Shown one piece after another: positions 51,778 through 60,763 of a DNA stretch of 64,000 nt. The stretch covers positions 1 to 64,000 of the forward strand of contig DATJTW010000107.1 in the NCBI GenBank assembly GCA_035502995.1. Reading direction: 5' to 3'. This DNA comes from CADEED01 sp035502995. Lineage in GTDB: Bacteria > Pseudomonadota > Gammaproteobacteria > Steroidobacterales > Steroidobacteraceae. Numbering within the stretch: the stretch's first letter is position 1; each line of letters opens with the position of its first letter. Under the pieces are notes generated by a model that saw only the letters and a program-made list of their open reading frames with translations, searched no databases and had not been told where the DNA came from. The position numbers and the translations under genes were made by a program.

Positions 51778-53652
51778 TCAGCCGAGCTTCATCCAGAGTT
51801 TGTTGAGCCGCTGCACGAAGGCACCCGGGTCGGCGAGCTGGGCGCCCTCGGCGAGCATGGCCTGCTCGTACAGCACCAGCGCGAGATCGCCGAACTCCGT
51901 CGCGTCCGCCCGGCCCTCGAGATACTTCACGACGTGGTGCTCGACGTTGAGCTCGAGCACCGGCTGTGCCGACGGCGCCTTCTGCCCGGCGGCCTCGAGC
52001 ACGCGCCGCAGCGGCGCCGAGAGATCGTGTTCGCCCGCCACCAGCACCGCGGCCGAATCCTTGAGCCGCGTGCTGACGCGGACCTCGGACACGCGCTCGC
52101 CGAGCGCTTCTTGGACGCGCTTCAGCAGGGGCTGTGCCTCCTTCAACTGTGTCTCGGCCTTGGCCTTGTCGGCATCGGCGAGCGTGCCGAGCTCGAGGTC
52201 GCCGCGCGTCGCGTCCTTGAACTTCTTGCCCTCGAACTCCTGCGCGTGGTCCATGACCCAGGCGTCGATGCGGCGGCCGAGCAGCAGCACCTCGACGTTC
52301 TTCGCACGCAATCCTTCGATGGCCGGATGACTGCGCGCCGCGGCGATGCTCTCGCCGACGACGTAGTAGATCTTGTCCTGGCCGGTCTGCATCCGCGCCA
52401 CGTAGTCGGCCAGCGAGACGGTTTCGTCGTCGCCGGATGTCTGCGTCGATGCGAACCGGAGCAGCGGCAGCAGCTTCTCGCGGTTCGCGTGATCCTCCGC
52501 CAGGCCTTCCTTCAGCACGGCGCCGAATTCGTTCCAGAACGACTGGTACTTCGCCGTCTCGTCCTTCGCGAGCTTCGCCAGCAGGTCGAGCACGCGTCGC
52601 GTCAGCGCGCCGCGCATCGCCTCGACCTCGCTGTCCGCCTGCAGCAGCTCGCGCGAGACGTTCAGCGGCAGGTCGGCCGAATCCAGCACGCCCTTGACGA
52701 AGCGCAGGTACAGCGGCAGGAACTGCTCCGCGTCGTCCATGATGAACACGCGGCGCACGTAGAGCTTCAATCCCCGCGCGCCGTCGCGCTGCCACAGGTC
52801 GTACGGCGCGGCGCCCGGCACGTAGATGAGGCTGGTGTAGTCGCGCTTGCCCTCGACGCGATTGTGACTCCACGCGAGTGGCTCGTCGGTGCCGTGCGCC
52901 AGGGCCCGGTAGAACTCGACGTACTCCTCGTCCTTGATCTCGCCCTTGGGGCGCGCCCACAGCGCGGTACCGCGGTTCACGGCCTCGTAGTCGAGCGTGG
53001 CTTCGCCCTCCTTCGGCATGCGCACGGGGAACGCGATGTGATCGGAATAGCGGCGCACCAGCGAACGCAGGCGCCACGAGTCGAGGAACTCCTTCGCCTC
53101 TTCCTTCAGGTGCAGCACGATCTTCGTGCCGCGTTGCTCCAGCTCGACGGACTCGACGCTGAATTCGCCGTCGGCGGCGGATTCCCAGTGCACGCCCTCG
53201 GCGGCCGGCAGGCCGGCGCGGCGGGAGAACACCTCGACGCGGTCGGCGACGATGAACGCGGAGTAGAAACCCACGCCGAACTGACCGATCAGCTGCGAAT
53301 CCTTCTGCTGATCGCCGGACAGCTTCTTGAAGAACTCGGCGGTGCCGGAGCGCGCGATCGTGCCGAGGTGCGAGACGGCCTCGTCGCGGCTCATGCCGAT
53401 GCCGTTGTCGCGGATCGTCAGCGTCTTCCGTTCGGCGTCGGCCTCGATCCAGATGGCGAGCTCGGTGTCGCCGGTCATCAGGGACGGGTTCGACAGCGAT
53501 TCGAAGCGCAGCTTGTCGTTGGCGTCGGAGGCGTTGGAGATCAGCTCGCGCAGGAAGATTTCCCGGTGGCTGTACAACGAGTGGATCATGAGCTTCAGCA
53601 GCTCACGCACCTCGGCCTGGAAGCCGAGGGTTTGTTTCGGGGGAGTTGTCAT
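51778..53652 (-). CDS. htpG: molecular chaperone HtpG (Hsp90)
   Basis: The 624-residue dimeric ATP-driven chaperone has an N-terminal GHKL ATPase domain (about 1-215) with LISNASDANDKLRF, IRDNGIGMSRDE and QFGVGFYSAF. A middle domain with YVRRVFIMDDAEQFLPLYLRFVKGVLDSADLPLNVSRE and a C-terminal dimerisation domain follow. The start ATG at 53652 gives the usual N-terminus. It is transcribed alone. Confidence 0.97.
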   Translation of the reverse strand: MTTPPKQTLGFQAEVRELLKLMIHSLYSHREIFLRELISNASDANDKLRFESLSNPSLMTGDTELAIWIEADAERKTLTIRDNGIGMSRDEAVSHLGTIARSGTAEFFKKLSGDQQKDSQLIGQFGVGFYSAFIVADRVEVFSRRAGLPAAEGVHWESAADGEFSVESVELEQRGTKIVLHLKEEAKEFLDSWRLRSLVRRYSDHIAFPVRMPKEGEATLDYEAVNRGTALWARPKGEIKDEEYVEFYRALAHGTDEPLAWSHNRVEGKRDYTSLIYVPGAAPYDLWQRDGARGLKLYVRRVFIMDDAEQFLPLYLRFVKGVLDSADLPLNVSRELLQADSEVEAMRGALTRRVLDLLAKLAKDETAKYQSFWNEFGAVLKEGLAEDHANREKLLPLLRFASTQTSGDDETVSLADYVARMQTGQDKIYYVVGESIAAARSHPAIEGLRAKNVEVLLLGRRIDAWVMDHAQEFEGKKFKDATRGDLELGTLADADKAKAETQLKEAQPLLKRVQEALGERVSEVRVSTRLKDSAAVLVAGEHDLSAPLRRVLEAAGQKAPSAQPVLELNVEHHVVKYLEGRADATEFGDLALVLYEQAMLAEGAQLADPGAFVQRLNKLWMKLG

Positions 53653-53720
53653 GGCGCCCGGAGATTGCGGGCGCCGGAATCGCAGTTCAAGCCCCGTCGG
53701 GGATCGAACTCATCGGCGGA

Positions 53721-53831
53721 TCAGCGGGTGCGCACCGAGGCCCAGAAGGCCATCGCCCGGTTCGCCACGAAGTGGCGGCTGGTGCCCATCAGGTCGTCGA
53801 GCTCGTCCCAGAGAAGAAGAAACCGTTCCAT
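53721..53831 (-). CDS. possible 36-residue small protein
   Basis: A short frame starts at ATG 53831 (or GTG 53846 for 41 residues) and ends at 53721. The product begins MERFLLLWDELDDL and is mostly helical with aromatic and acidic residues in a WDELDD motif. Codon use is like that of neighbouring genes. I know of no family. It lies between htpG and the ParA-like gene, a 354-bp gap that has no other coding sign. Both a small protein and chance are possible. Confidence 0.4.
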   Translation of the reverse strand: MERFLLLWDELDDLMGTSRHFVANRAMAFWASVRTR

Positions 53832-54006
53832 CGCGTCGCCCCACACAACAACCTTGCCTGGGACCGATCGTAGGCACGGAGGTTCGTCATCGATGTGTCA
53901 GCAATCACACTCGATCCGCCGTTTGGTTGCTTGCGCGGGGCGTCATCGCTAGTCTTTGGACTGCCTCACATCGCAACCACATTCTGACAAACACCAGGCA
54001 AGGCGC

Positions 54007-54783
54007 GTGCAACGCATCCTCGTCCTTAACCCTAAAGGTGGCTCTGGCAAGACCACGCTCGCGATCAATCTCGCGGCGTACTTCGCCGCACGCGGTGAGA
54101 CGACGTTGCTGATCGACCGCGACCCGCAGGGCTCCGCGACGCGCTGGCTGCGCAAGCGAAAGGCGCCGCAGCCGGAGATCCGCGGCATCGCCACGTTCGA
54201 GCGCGACTCGCGCACGACGCTGGCCTGGCAGATGCGCGTGCCCGAGGGCACCACGAAGATCGTCGTCGACAGTCCCGCCGCCGTCGAAGCGCGGGCGCTG
54301 CCCGAGGTCACGCGCGACGCGCACAAGATCATCGTCCCGGTGCTGCCGTCGGACATCGACATCCACGCCGCCTCGCGCTGCATCGCCGACCTGCTGCTGG
54401 TCGCGAAGATCAAGCGCAGCGAGAACCGCATCGGCGTCATCGCCAACCGCGTCCGCAAGAACACGCTGATGTTCCAGGCGCTGATGCGCTTCCTGGAGAA
54501 GCTCGAGATCCCGGTCGTCGCGACGGTCCGCGACTCCCAGAACTACGTGCGCGCCGCCGAACAGGGTGTCGGCATCCACGAGATGAAGCCGTACACGGTC
54601 AAGGAAGACCTGGCCCAGTGGGAAACGCTGCTGGCGTGGCTGGAGCCCGAACGCGTGCTGGCCGAGCAGCCGGCGCCGCTCGCCGAGCAGCCCGCGCCCG
54701 TGTCGCAGATCGTGCCGGAGGCCATCGATACGGCCACGGACGACACCGCCGCGCACGACGCGCGATTCATCCTCACCCAGTAA
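54007..54783 (+). CDS. orphan ParA/MinD-like ATPase
   Basis: This 258-residue deviant Walker A ATPase has NPKGGSGKTTLAINLAAYFA (signature Lys) at the N-terminus, LIDRDPQGSATRW and PVLPSDIDIHAA. The C-terminus holds AEQPAPL-AEQPAPV, a short repeated linker. There is no ParB or parS-type gene beside it, so the cargo is unknown; related orphan ParAs position polar complexes. A GTG at 54007, preceded by AAGG, is preferred; a TTG 51 bases upstream would add residues unlike the family. Confidence 0.85.
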   Translation: MQRILVLNPKGGSGKTTLAINLAAYFAARGETTLLIDRDPQGSATRWLRKRKAPQPEIRGIATFERDSRTTLAWQMRVPEGTTKIVVDSPAAVEARALPEVTRDAHKIIVPVLPSDIDIHAASRCIADLLLVAKIKRSENRIGVIANRVRKNTLMFQALMRFLEKLEIPVVATVRDSQNYVRAAEQGVGIHEMKPYTVKEDLAQWETLLAWLEPERVLAEQPAPLAEQPAPVSQIVPEAIDTATDDTAAHDARFILTQ

Positions 54784-54837
54784 CCCTCATCTCGCCGGCG
54801 GTTTCCGCCGACTCTTCCCCGCGATTCGAGTCGCGTT

Positions 54838-55053
54838 CTATTTCTTCGTCGGAACCGGTTCTTCTTCCCAGGAACCCTTCACCTTGTCGGCCCAGTGCTT
54901 GTAGCTAGACCAGGTGTACAGGTTCTTGGTGATGGCGGCGTGCCGGCCGCGCGTGCGCTGCATGCGCTCGAGCCAGGCGGCATAGGCATCGGTGCCTACG
55001 GGCGGGGGCGCGCCATTCCCGACATTTCCACTTCTGCGGTCAGAGGAACTCAT
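54838..55053 (-). CDS. hypothetical small protein, 71 residues
   Basis: The small soluble protein has a disordered start and a helical C-terminal half (YAAWLERMQRTRGRHAAITKN, then YKHWADKVKGSWEE). It has no recognisable domain. It is convergent with the ParA-like gene. Its codon use and the ATG followed by an acceptable reading frame support a real gene. Function unknown. Confidence 0.6.
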   Translation of the reverse strand: MSSSDRRSGNVGNGAPPPVGTDAYAAWLERMQRTRGRHAAITKNLYTWSSYKHWADKVKGSWEEEPVPTKK

Positions 55054-55251
55054 GCGTCACTCACTCCGTTTCTGTTGACGTAAGCCTACGTAAACGTCGC
55101 ACGTGAACGACAGGAACTGAGTCACGAGGGGGTCGCGCGTTGATCGCGTCGCGGACCACGTCTCATCGTTTTTTTCGTTATGTACGCGAAACCGCGCGCG
55201 CGTCGCGCCGATTTAACGGCGCGCGTGATTATTGTTACGGCGCGCGCGCAC

Positions 55252-55267
55252 CGGCGCGTACGCGCCG
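55252..55267. repeat. 16-bp perfect palindrome after ppnN
   Basis: CGGCGCGTACGCGCCG is a perfect palindrome 5 bp beyond the ppnN stop. It lies in a CG-alternating stretch (about 55190-55275) that also holds two nearly direct copies of ACGGCGCGCG (55216-55225 and 55238-55247). It may be part of a transcript end or a protein-binding site. Nothing else is seen in 55054-55272. Confidence 0.5.
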
Positions 55268-55272
55268 ACGCG

Positions 55273-56658
55273 TCACGCGACGAGGCGGTAGCAGGGTTTG
55301 TAAGCGCTGCCGGGCAATTTCATGCGCTTCTGCGCGACGAACGCCGTCAGCAGCTCGTCGAGCAGCTTCATCACGGACGCATCGCCGGTCAGCTCGTACG
55401 GGCCTAACTTCTCGATCGCGCGGACGCCGTTTTCCTTGACGTTTCCGGTCACGATGCCGGAGAACGCGCGGCGCAGGTCGGCGGCCAGCTCGTGCGCCGG
55501 CTGGTCGCGGAACAGGCGCAGGCCGCGCATGGATTCGTGCGTGACCTCGAACGGGTGCTGGAACGCCGGCGGGATGCGCAGCAGCCAGTTGTAGTTGTAC
55601 GAGTCGCTGTTGTTGCGGCGGAAATCGCGCACCTGTTCCATGGCGCCGACCATGTAGCGGGCCACCTCGGCCGGATCGTCGACGATCACGTGCAGCAGGT
55701 CGGCGGCGTGTCGGCCGAGCGTCGCCTCGATGAAATTCTTGATCTGGACGAAGTAGTCGGCCGTGTTCTTCGGGCCCGTCAGGACCACCTTGAACGGCTG
55801 GCCGGCGTTGGCCGGATCGAGCAGCACGCCCAGCAGGTAGAGGATCTCCTCGGCCGTGCCGACGCCGCCCGGGAACACCACGATGCCGTGCGCCAGCCGC
55901 ACGAACGCTTCGAGGCGCTTTTCGATGTCCGGCATGATCACCAGCTGGTTCACGATCGGGTTCGGCGGCTCCGCGGCGATGATGCCGGGCTCCGTCAGAC
56001 CGATGTAGCGCCCGGCCGCGATGCGCTGCTTGGCGTGGCCGATCGTCGCGCCCTTCATCGGGCCCTTCATGGCACCCGGACCGCAGCCCGTGCAGACGTC
56101 CAGGCCGCGCAGGCCGAGCTCGTAGCCCACGTTCTTCGTGTACTTGTATTCCTCGGTGCTGATCGAGTGGCCGCCCCAGCAGACGACCAGGTTCGGCTTC
56201 GACTTGTAGTCGAGGATCCGCGCGTTGCGCAGGATGTGGAACACGGCGTTCGTGATCGCCGCCGGGTGCGTGAGATCGAACCGGCCGCTCTCGATGATCT
56301 CGTTGCTGATGAAGATCACGTCGCGCAGCACCGCGAACACGTGTTCCTTCATGCCGCGGATCATCTCGCCGTCGACGAACGCCTGGCCGGGCGCATTCTT
56401 GATCTCGAGCTTCACGCCCCAGGCCTGGCGCACCAGCTCCACCTCGAAATCCTTGTAGCGGTCGAAGATTTCCTTGGCGTTGTCCGTTTCGCTGCCGGAG
56501 TTCAGCACGGCCAGCGCGCACTTGCGGAACAGCGGGTAGAGACCGCCGGCGCGCGAATCGAGGAGTTTCTCGATTTCCTGCTGGGAGAGATTCTCGAGAC
56601 TGCCGCGCGGACCGATACGGGCGTCCACGAAGTCCGGGATGACGATGCTGGTTTCCAA
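55273..56658 (-). CDS. ppnN: nucleotide 5'-monophosphate nucleosidase PpnN
   Basis: PpnN (YgdH) cleaves purine and pyrimidine nucleotide monophosphates to base and ribose phosphate and is activated by (p)ppGpp in E. coli. The 461-residue protein has a LOG-type Rossmann fold with VVCWGGHSIS and the signature VVFPGGVGTAEEIL (near residues 265-280). Long N- and C-terminal regions distinguish PpnN from small LOG proteins. The ATG at 56658 gives the full-length family start. Confidence 0.93.
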   Translation of the reverse strand: METSIVIPDFVDARIGPRGSLENLSQQEIEKLLDSRAGGLYPLFRKCALAVLNSGSETDNAKEIFDRYKDFEVELVRQAWGVKLEIKNAPGQAFVDGEMIRGMKEHVFAVLRDVIFISNEIIESGRFDLTHPAAITNAVFHILRNARILDYKSKPNLVVCWGGHSISTEEYKYTKNVGYELGLRGLDVCTGCGPGAMKGPMKGATIGHAKQRIAAGRYIGLTEPGIIAAEPPNPIVNQLVIMPDIEKRLEAFVRLAHGIVVFPGGVGTAEEILYLLGVLLDPANAGQPFKVVLTGPKNTADYFVQIKNFIEATLGRHAADLLHVIVDDPAEVARYMVGAMEQVRDFRRNNSDSYNYNWLLRIPPAFQHPFEVTHESMRGLRLFRDQPAHELAADLRRAFSGIVTGNVKENGVRAIEKLGPYELTGDASVMKLLDELLTAFVAQKRMKLPGSAYKPCYRLVA

Positions 56659-56726
56659 GATCCCCTCGATTCGACTCGCTGCTTCAGGGCAGCGAGTGTA
56701 CTCGACAGGGGCGCCGCGTCGTCTGG

Positions 56727-57278
56727 CTAGGGCTGGATCTCGATCGGCACGTTATCCGACGTCATCATCCAGATCTCGACCATGTCCGCGTTCGTCACCG
56801 CGATGCAACCATCGGTCCAGTCCTGGGTGGCGTAGTAGTCCGGCGCATGGCGCGGATCGTTCGGCAGGCCGTGGATCATGATCGAACCGCCCGGCTGCCA
56901 GCCGTTGCGGCGCGCGTTCTTCGTGTCCTGCTCGTTGGGATACGAGACCTGGATCGACAGGAAGAAATCGCTGCGGGTGTTCCGCCGCGTGAGCTTGTAG
57001 CTGCCCTCGGGCGTGCGGAAATCGCCGGCGCGTTCTTTCGCGCCACCGGGATTCAGACCGAGCGCGACGCGATACGCGCGCAGCACGTCGTTGCCGCGCA
57101 TCAGGTACAGGCGACGCTCGGACTTCTTCACGAGCACGCGATCGGCGACGGGCAACTCGACGCCCACCGACGCCATCGCGCGGGCATGATAAGGAAGCGC
57201 GTCGCCGGCAGCGGTGCCGGCGAACAGGCAGACCATCACGGGCGCGACGAAAGCGATCAGCGTGCGGGTTAGCGACAT
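56727..57278 (-). CDS. L,D-transpeptidase (YkuD)
   Basis: The 183-residue exported protein has a signal peptide (residues 1-25). The YkuD domain shows LVKKSERRLYLMRG, YKLTRRNTRSDF, IMIHGLP and the catalytic Cys158 in DWTDGCIAVTN; the usual SHGC reads TDGC here. Such enzymes form 3-3 cross-links or attach proteins to peptidoglycan. An upstream continuation of the frame is rejected because it runs into the divergent lipoprotein gene. Confidence 0.9.
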   Translation of the reverse strand: MSLTRTLIAFVAPVMVCLFAGTAAGDALPYHARAMASVGVELPVADRVLVKKSERRLYLMRGNDVLRAYRVALGLNPGGAKERAGDFRTPEGSYKLTRRNTRSDFFLSIQVSYPNEQDTKNARRNGWQPGGSIMIHGLPNDPRHAPDYYATQDWTDGCIAVTNADMVEIWMMTSDNVPIEIQP

Positions 57279-57375
57279 TCGATGTGAAAACAAGAACTTA
57301 TGTTGATTCTGAGTATAGTGGCTCGACGCGCGAGGGTTAACAAAGCGCGTCACAGCTTGGGGAGTTGATCCGATT

Positions 57376-57936
57376 ATGACAAGGCTCGCGGGTTTCATGG
57401 TCGTGACGTTGGCGTCACTGCTCGCCGGTTGTGCGGCATTGCCGGACGATTCGCCGGTCGTCGAGCAACTCGACAACGACACGGGCGCGACGGTCACGCG
57501 CGTCGGCCACCCCGTCGAGCTGTATCGCGACACCTTCGTCCAGGATGCGACCGGTCGATTCGCGTTCGTCGGCCCGTTCGAGACGAACAACGCCGGCACG
57601 CGCCAGCTGTTCCTGTGGATCGCGGTGCCGATCGAATCGCCGGCCGATGCGGAGCCGCCGACGCTCGAGGTGAATGGCAAGCCGGTGTCGCTCGGCGCGC
57701 CGGGCCGCGCCGCGGACTTCGCCGGGCTTCGGCACTCGCCCTACAAGATCCCGACGCCGTGGAGCTCGATGTACTACTACCGCATCGACGCGGCCGTCGC
57801 CGGCGCGCTCGGCGACGCCAGGGACGTGGCGATCACCGCGGGTGAGTCCACCAAGGACGGCACGATACGCACGCGGTTCGCGGCGCAGGTCGGGGCCGAT
57901 GCGCGCCTGCGCGAGTTCGCCGCCCGCACGCGGTAG
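57376..57936 (+). CDS. putative lipoprotein of unknown function
   Basis: The 186-residue protein has a signal peptide ending in lipobox LAGC (Cys near residue 19). The remainder is a mostly beta-strand soluble domain (YRDTFVQDATGRFAFVGPFETNNAGTRQLFLW). It is a candidate outer-membrane or periplasmic lipoprotein and I do not recognise the family. Its TAG stop sits inside GGTAGTTAG, and the convergent mltD stop (TAA) lies in the same motif read on the other strand. Confidence 0.75.
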   Translation: MTRLAGFMVVTLASLLAGCAALPDDSPVVEQLDNDTGATVTRVGHPVELYRDTFVQDATGRFAFVGPFETNNAGTRQLFLWIAVPIESPADAEPPTLEVNGKPVSLGAPGRAADFAGLRHSPYKIPTPWSSMYYYRIDAAVAGALGDARDVAITAGESTKDGTIRTRFAAQVGADARLREFAARTR

Positions 57937-60291
57937 TTAGCCGCCGGCGACCACCTCGACGCGCGGCATCGTCACCTGGGTGCCGGGACGCAGGTCGGAC
58001 AGATCCGTGTCGGGGTTGTACTGGCGCAGCAGCCAGATCGGCAGGTTCGAGAACCGCTGCGTCATCGTCCACAACGAGTCGCCCTTGCGCACGATGTAGA
58101 CCTCGGTGCCCGAGATGCGGTGCTGCGCGAAGAACTCGCCCTGCAGCTTCGCGTGGTAGTCGCGGCGCAGCTGCTCGAACGTCTCGCGCGACACCTTCGA
58201 ATAGTCGAGCTGCAGCTTCTGGCCGAGCTGCACCGTCTGGCGCGGCTTGATCTTGTTGACGACGCGCAGCCGCTGCGTGGGCAGCTTGAGCCAGTCGGCG
58301 TAGTGGCCGAGCGTCTCGGTGGCCTCGACGCGGATCGAGCCGTCGTCGCGCACCTGGTAATCGATCGAGTCCGCGAGTGCCTGCGTGACGGACACCGGGC
58401 CCAGCGCCGGGCTCAGCTCTTCGGCCTGCGCGGCAGACACCGGCTCACGCGCATCCTCGGCCGCCTTGACGACGGACGTCGCCACTTCGGGCGTGGTCGC
58501 GGCTTCCATCGCCACCGTCGCCGCCGAGCGCGGGCGGCCGCGCGTCGGTTCGCCGGTGCCGATCGGTCGCGTGGTTTCCTCGCGCACGACTTCGACGGTG
58601 GCCACTTCGCGCTGCGCCTCGCCGCGCGCTGCGTCGATCGCCGCGACCTTGGTATCGGACTCGGGTTCGCGCGCCGCGATCTCGGCCTTCAGCTCGCCGG
58701 AGATGCGCAGCCGCTGGCCTTCGTAGAGACGATCCGGATCCTTCAGCGAATTCATGCGCAGCAGCTGCTGCTCCGGCACCTTCACGCGCGCCGAGATCAC
58801 CTGCAGCGAGTCGCCGCGACGCACGACGTAGAAGTTCTCGGCCGGCGCGCTGGCGGCGGTCGCGTTCTCGGGCGACGGCGACGCGGCGGCCGGCGCCGGC
58901 GGTGCGGCGGTCGACGCCGTCAACGCGCGCGGCAGCTGCTCCGGCAGGCTGAGATAACGGCCGGCGCGCAGAGACGCGTTCGCCGACAGGTTGTTCATCT
59001 CGGCGAGGCGCGCCGCGGTCATGCCGTAGCGCTGCGCGACCGAGGCCAGCGTGTCGCCCTTGCGCACGCGGTGCTGGCGCGGCGTGACCTGTCCCGCGTA
59101 CAGCTCGTTCGCGGGCAACTTCGAGGTCAGGAGGTCCGCGGTCCAGCGCTCCGCCGTGTCCGCCGGCAGGCGCAGCCGATAACCCTTCGGAATGAGTCGC
59201 GTGCCGCTGTAGATGGTCGGCCGCCACGCCGGGTTCAGCAGCCGCAGCTGCTCGCGATCGACGCCGATCGCGCGCTCGAGCGTCGACAGGCGCACGAACG
59301 CCGGCATCGTCACCTCGCGGAATTTCTGCTCCGGGCGGCGATCGAGCGCGCCGAAATACTTCTCCGGGTTCTCGTCGATGGTCAGCGCGGCGAGGAAGGA
59401 CGGGAAGAAATTGCGCGACGCGAAGCCGAACGTGCGGCTGTTGTACGTGCGGTTGATCTTCACGAAATCGTCGGTGCCGACGGTTTCCTTCGCGCGGCGC
59501 ATGCCCGCGGCGCCGTGGTTGTACGCGGTCAGCGCCAGCGGCCAGCTGCCGAGCACGCGGTAGTTGTATTCGAGTAGCTGGGCCGCCGCCTCGGTCGCGC
59601 GGTACGGATCGAGGCGCTCGTCGACGGCATCGTCGACGCGCATGTAGCGCCGGCCGGTCGAACGCATGAACTGCCACAGGCCGGCCGCGCCGACCTTCGA
59701 ATACGCGGCGGCATTGAACGACGACTCGACGTGCGGCAGCACGGCGAGCTCGGGCGGCAGGCCGCGGTTCGCGAACGTCTCGGCGATGTGCGTCTCCCAG
59801 GTCGACGAGCGCATCAGGCCTTCCTTGAAGCGGTCCGCCTGTCCGAGCTGGAAGCGCACGCGGTTGGTCGCGTCCTTCAGGAGGATCGGGCTCACGTTCG
59901 CGCCCCACATCGCGAGGATCTTCTTGTCGTCGGCCGACAGTCCGTCGCGGCTGGCCTGCGTCGGCAGCGCGTCGATGATGCGGCGGAGCGCGGCGATGAT
60001 GCGGTCGCGACGATCGTCGACCAGGCGCTGCCGGTCGCGCGGTGCGCCGCCGGTGGAGAACTTCACGGTGTCGTAGACCACGGCGAGATTGCGTTCGTCG
60101 TGCAGGAACCCTTCGTTGGTCGTGACCTCGGTGTACACGCGGACCCAGAAGTTCACGTCGGGCTGGATGCCTTCCGGACGCGGAATCGCGCTCTGCGCCT
60201 GGGCGACCGACGCGACGACCGCGGCGACGACGACCGGCCAGCAGCGGCGAAACCGCGAGAAAAGCGCCGGAAGAACGACTGTCGGTCTCAT
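57937..60291 (-). CDS. mltD: membrane-bound lytic transglycosylase D-like protein
   Basis: The 784-residue enzyme cleaves glycan strands by a lytic reaction. After a signal sequence (about 15-33), an SLT domain (about 160-330) has the catalytic Glu near residue 188 in VESSFNAAAYSKVGAAGLWQF. LysM peptidoglycan-binding repeats follow near residues 398-445 and 485-530, a degenerate one near 660-705, and the last near 730-778 (YIVRKGDSLWTMTQRF). A disordered Ala/Glu/Thr linker lies at about 555-640. The usual MltD has fewer repeats. Confidence 0.92.
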   Translation of the reverse strand: MRPTVVLPALFSRFRRCWPVVVAAVVASVAQAQSAIPRPEGIQPDVNFWVRVYTEVTTNEGFLHDERNLAVVYDTVKFSTGGAPRDRQRLVDDRRDRIIAALRRIIDALPTQASRDGLSADDKKILAMWGANVSPILLKDATNRVRFQLGQADRFKEGLMRSSTWETHIAETFANRGLPPELAVLPHVESSFNAAAYSKVGAAGLWQFMRSTGRRYMRVDDAVDERLDPYRATEAAAQLLEYNYRVLGSWPLALTAYNHGAAGMRRAKETVGTDDFVKINRTYNSRTFGFASRNFFPSFLAALTIDENPEKYFGALDRRPEQKFREVTMPAFVRLSTLERAIGVDREQLRLLNPAWRPTIYSGTRLIPKGYRLRLPADTAERWTADLLTSKLPANELYAGQVTPRQHRVRKGDTLASVAQRYGMTAARLAEMNNLSANASLRAGRYLSLPEQLPRALTASTAAPPAPAAASPSPENATAASAPAENFYVVRRGDSLQVISARVKVPEQQLLRMNSLKDPDRLYEGQRLRISGELKAEIAAREPESDTKVAAIDAARGEAQREVATVEVVREETTRPIGTGEPTRGRPRSAATVAMEAATTPEVATSVVKAAEDAREPVSAAQAEELSPALGPVSVTQALADSIDYQVRDDGSIRVEATETLGHYADWLKLPTQRLRVVNKIKPRQTVQLGQKLQLDYSKVSRETFEQLRRDYHAKLQGEFFAQHRISGTEVYIVRKGDSLWTMTQRFSNLPIWLLRQYNPDTDLSDLRPGTQVTMPRVEVVAGG

Positions 60292-60399
60292 TTACACCCG
60301 CCGGTGACTAGGCAACTGATTGATCGCAAAAAGAATCATCGGGTCCCGCCCCGAGTTATGTCGTGGCCCGAACCCGATCCTGTGTCGAAGATTTTGACA

Positions 60400-60470
60400 G
60401 CAGGGCTCGCCCCGCCGACGTGACATATTGCCCAAAGTCGAACTTTGCGTCGCCCGGGGCTCCGCCCTGC
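60400..60470. other. nested inverted repeats, possible structured RNA
   Basis: Four stems nest inside each other: GCAGGGC/GCCCTGC (60400-60406 with 60464-60470), GCCCC/GGGGC (60409-60413 with 60456-60460), GACG/CGTC (60417-60420 with 60448-60451) and CAAAGT/ACTTTG (60433-60438 with 60442-60447). A one-sided 12-base bulge (60421-60432) interrupts them. The gap 60292-60763 between the divergent mltD and VNG-repeat genes is long for two promoters. On the plus strand, tandem terminators follow at 60614-60682. Strand and function are unknown: leader element of mltD, or start of a small RNA. Confidence 0.55.
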
Positions 60471-60613
60471 GGATTCGCGTGGCGCCGGCGCGTCAGATTC
60501 CTCTGGCACAGCGCTTGCTCCTTCTTCGGCAAGCGGCGCGATCAAGACCGCATCGGACAAGAACAAGAAGAGCGGAAACACTCCTCCACAAACAAGCAAG
60601 CAAGCGACCAATG

Positions 60614-60644
60614 AGCCCCGCGATCAGCGGGGCTTCTTTTTTTT
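60614..60644 (+). terminator. intrinsic terminator, first of a tandem pair
   Basis: AGCCCCGC-GATCA-GCGGGGCT (stem 60614-60621 with 60627-60634) is followed by TCTTTTTTTT. It is a strong plus-strand terminator, yet no protein gene on the plus strand ends before it. Confidence 0.9.
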
Positions 60645-60650
60645 GGAGCC

Positions 60651-60681
60651 GCCCCGCGATCAGCGAGGCTTCTTTTTTCCG
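60651..60681 (+). terminator. intrinsic terminator, second of a tandem pair
   Basis: GCCCCGC-GATCA-GCGAGGC (one mismatch) followed by TTCTTTTTT is nearly a direct copy of the terminator at 60614-60644, shifted by 37 bp. The two appear to be a duplicated unit of about 37 bp. Confidence 0.85.
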
Positions 60682-60763
60682 CTCGCCTTCGCCAGGTCAT
60701 TGCAACCGCCCGCCCACCCGGCCCGTCCAACTGCACGAGAGACACTTTCGCAGAGGGACGATC

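Noticed and set aside
60363..60614. Short plus-strand open frame ending at the first tandem terminator
   Set aside because: The amino-acid composition (Arg/Ser/Cys-rich) is unlike that of the neighbouring genes, no ribosome site is clear, and the region is dominated by inverted repeats, so an RNA reading is preferred.
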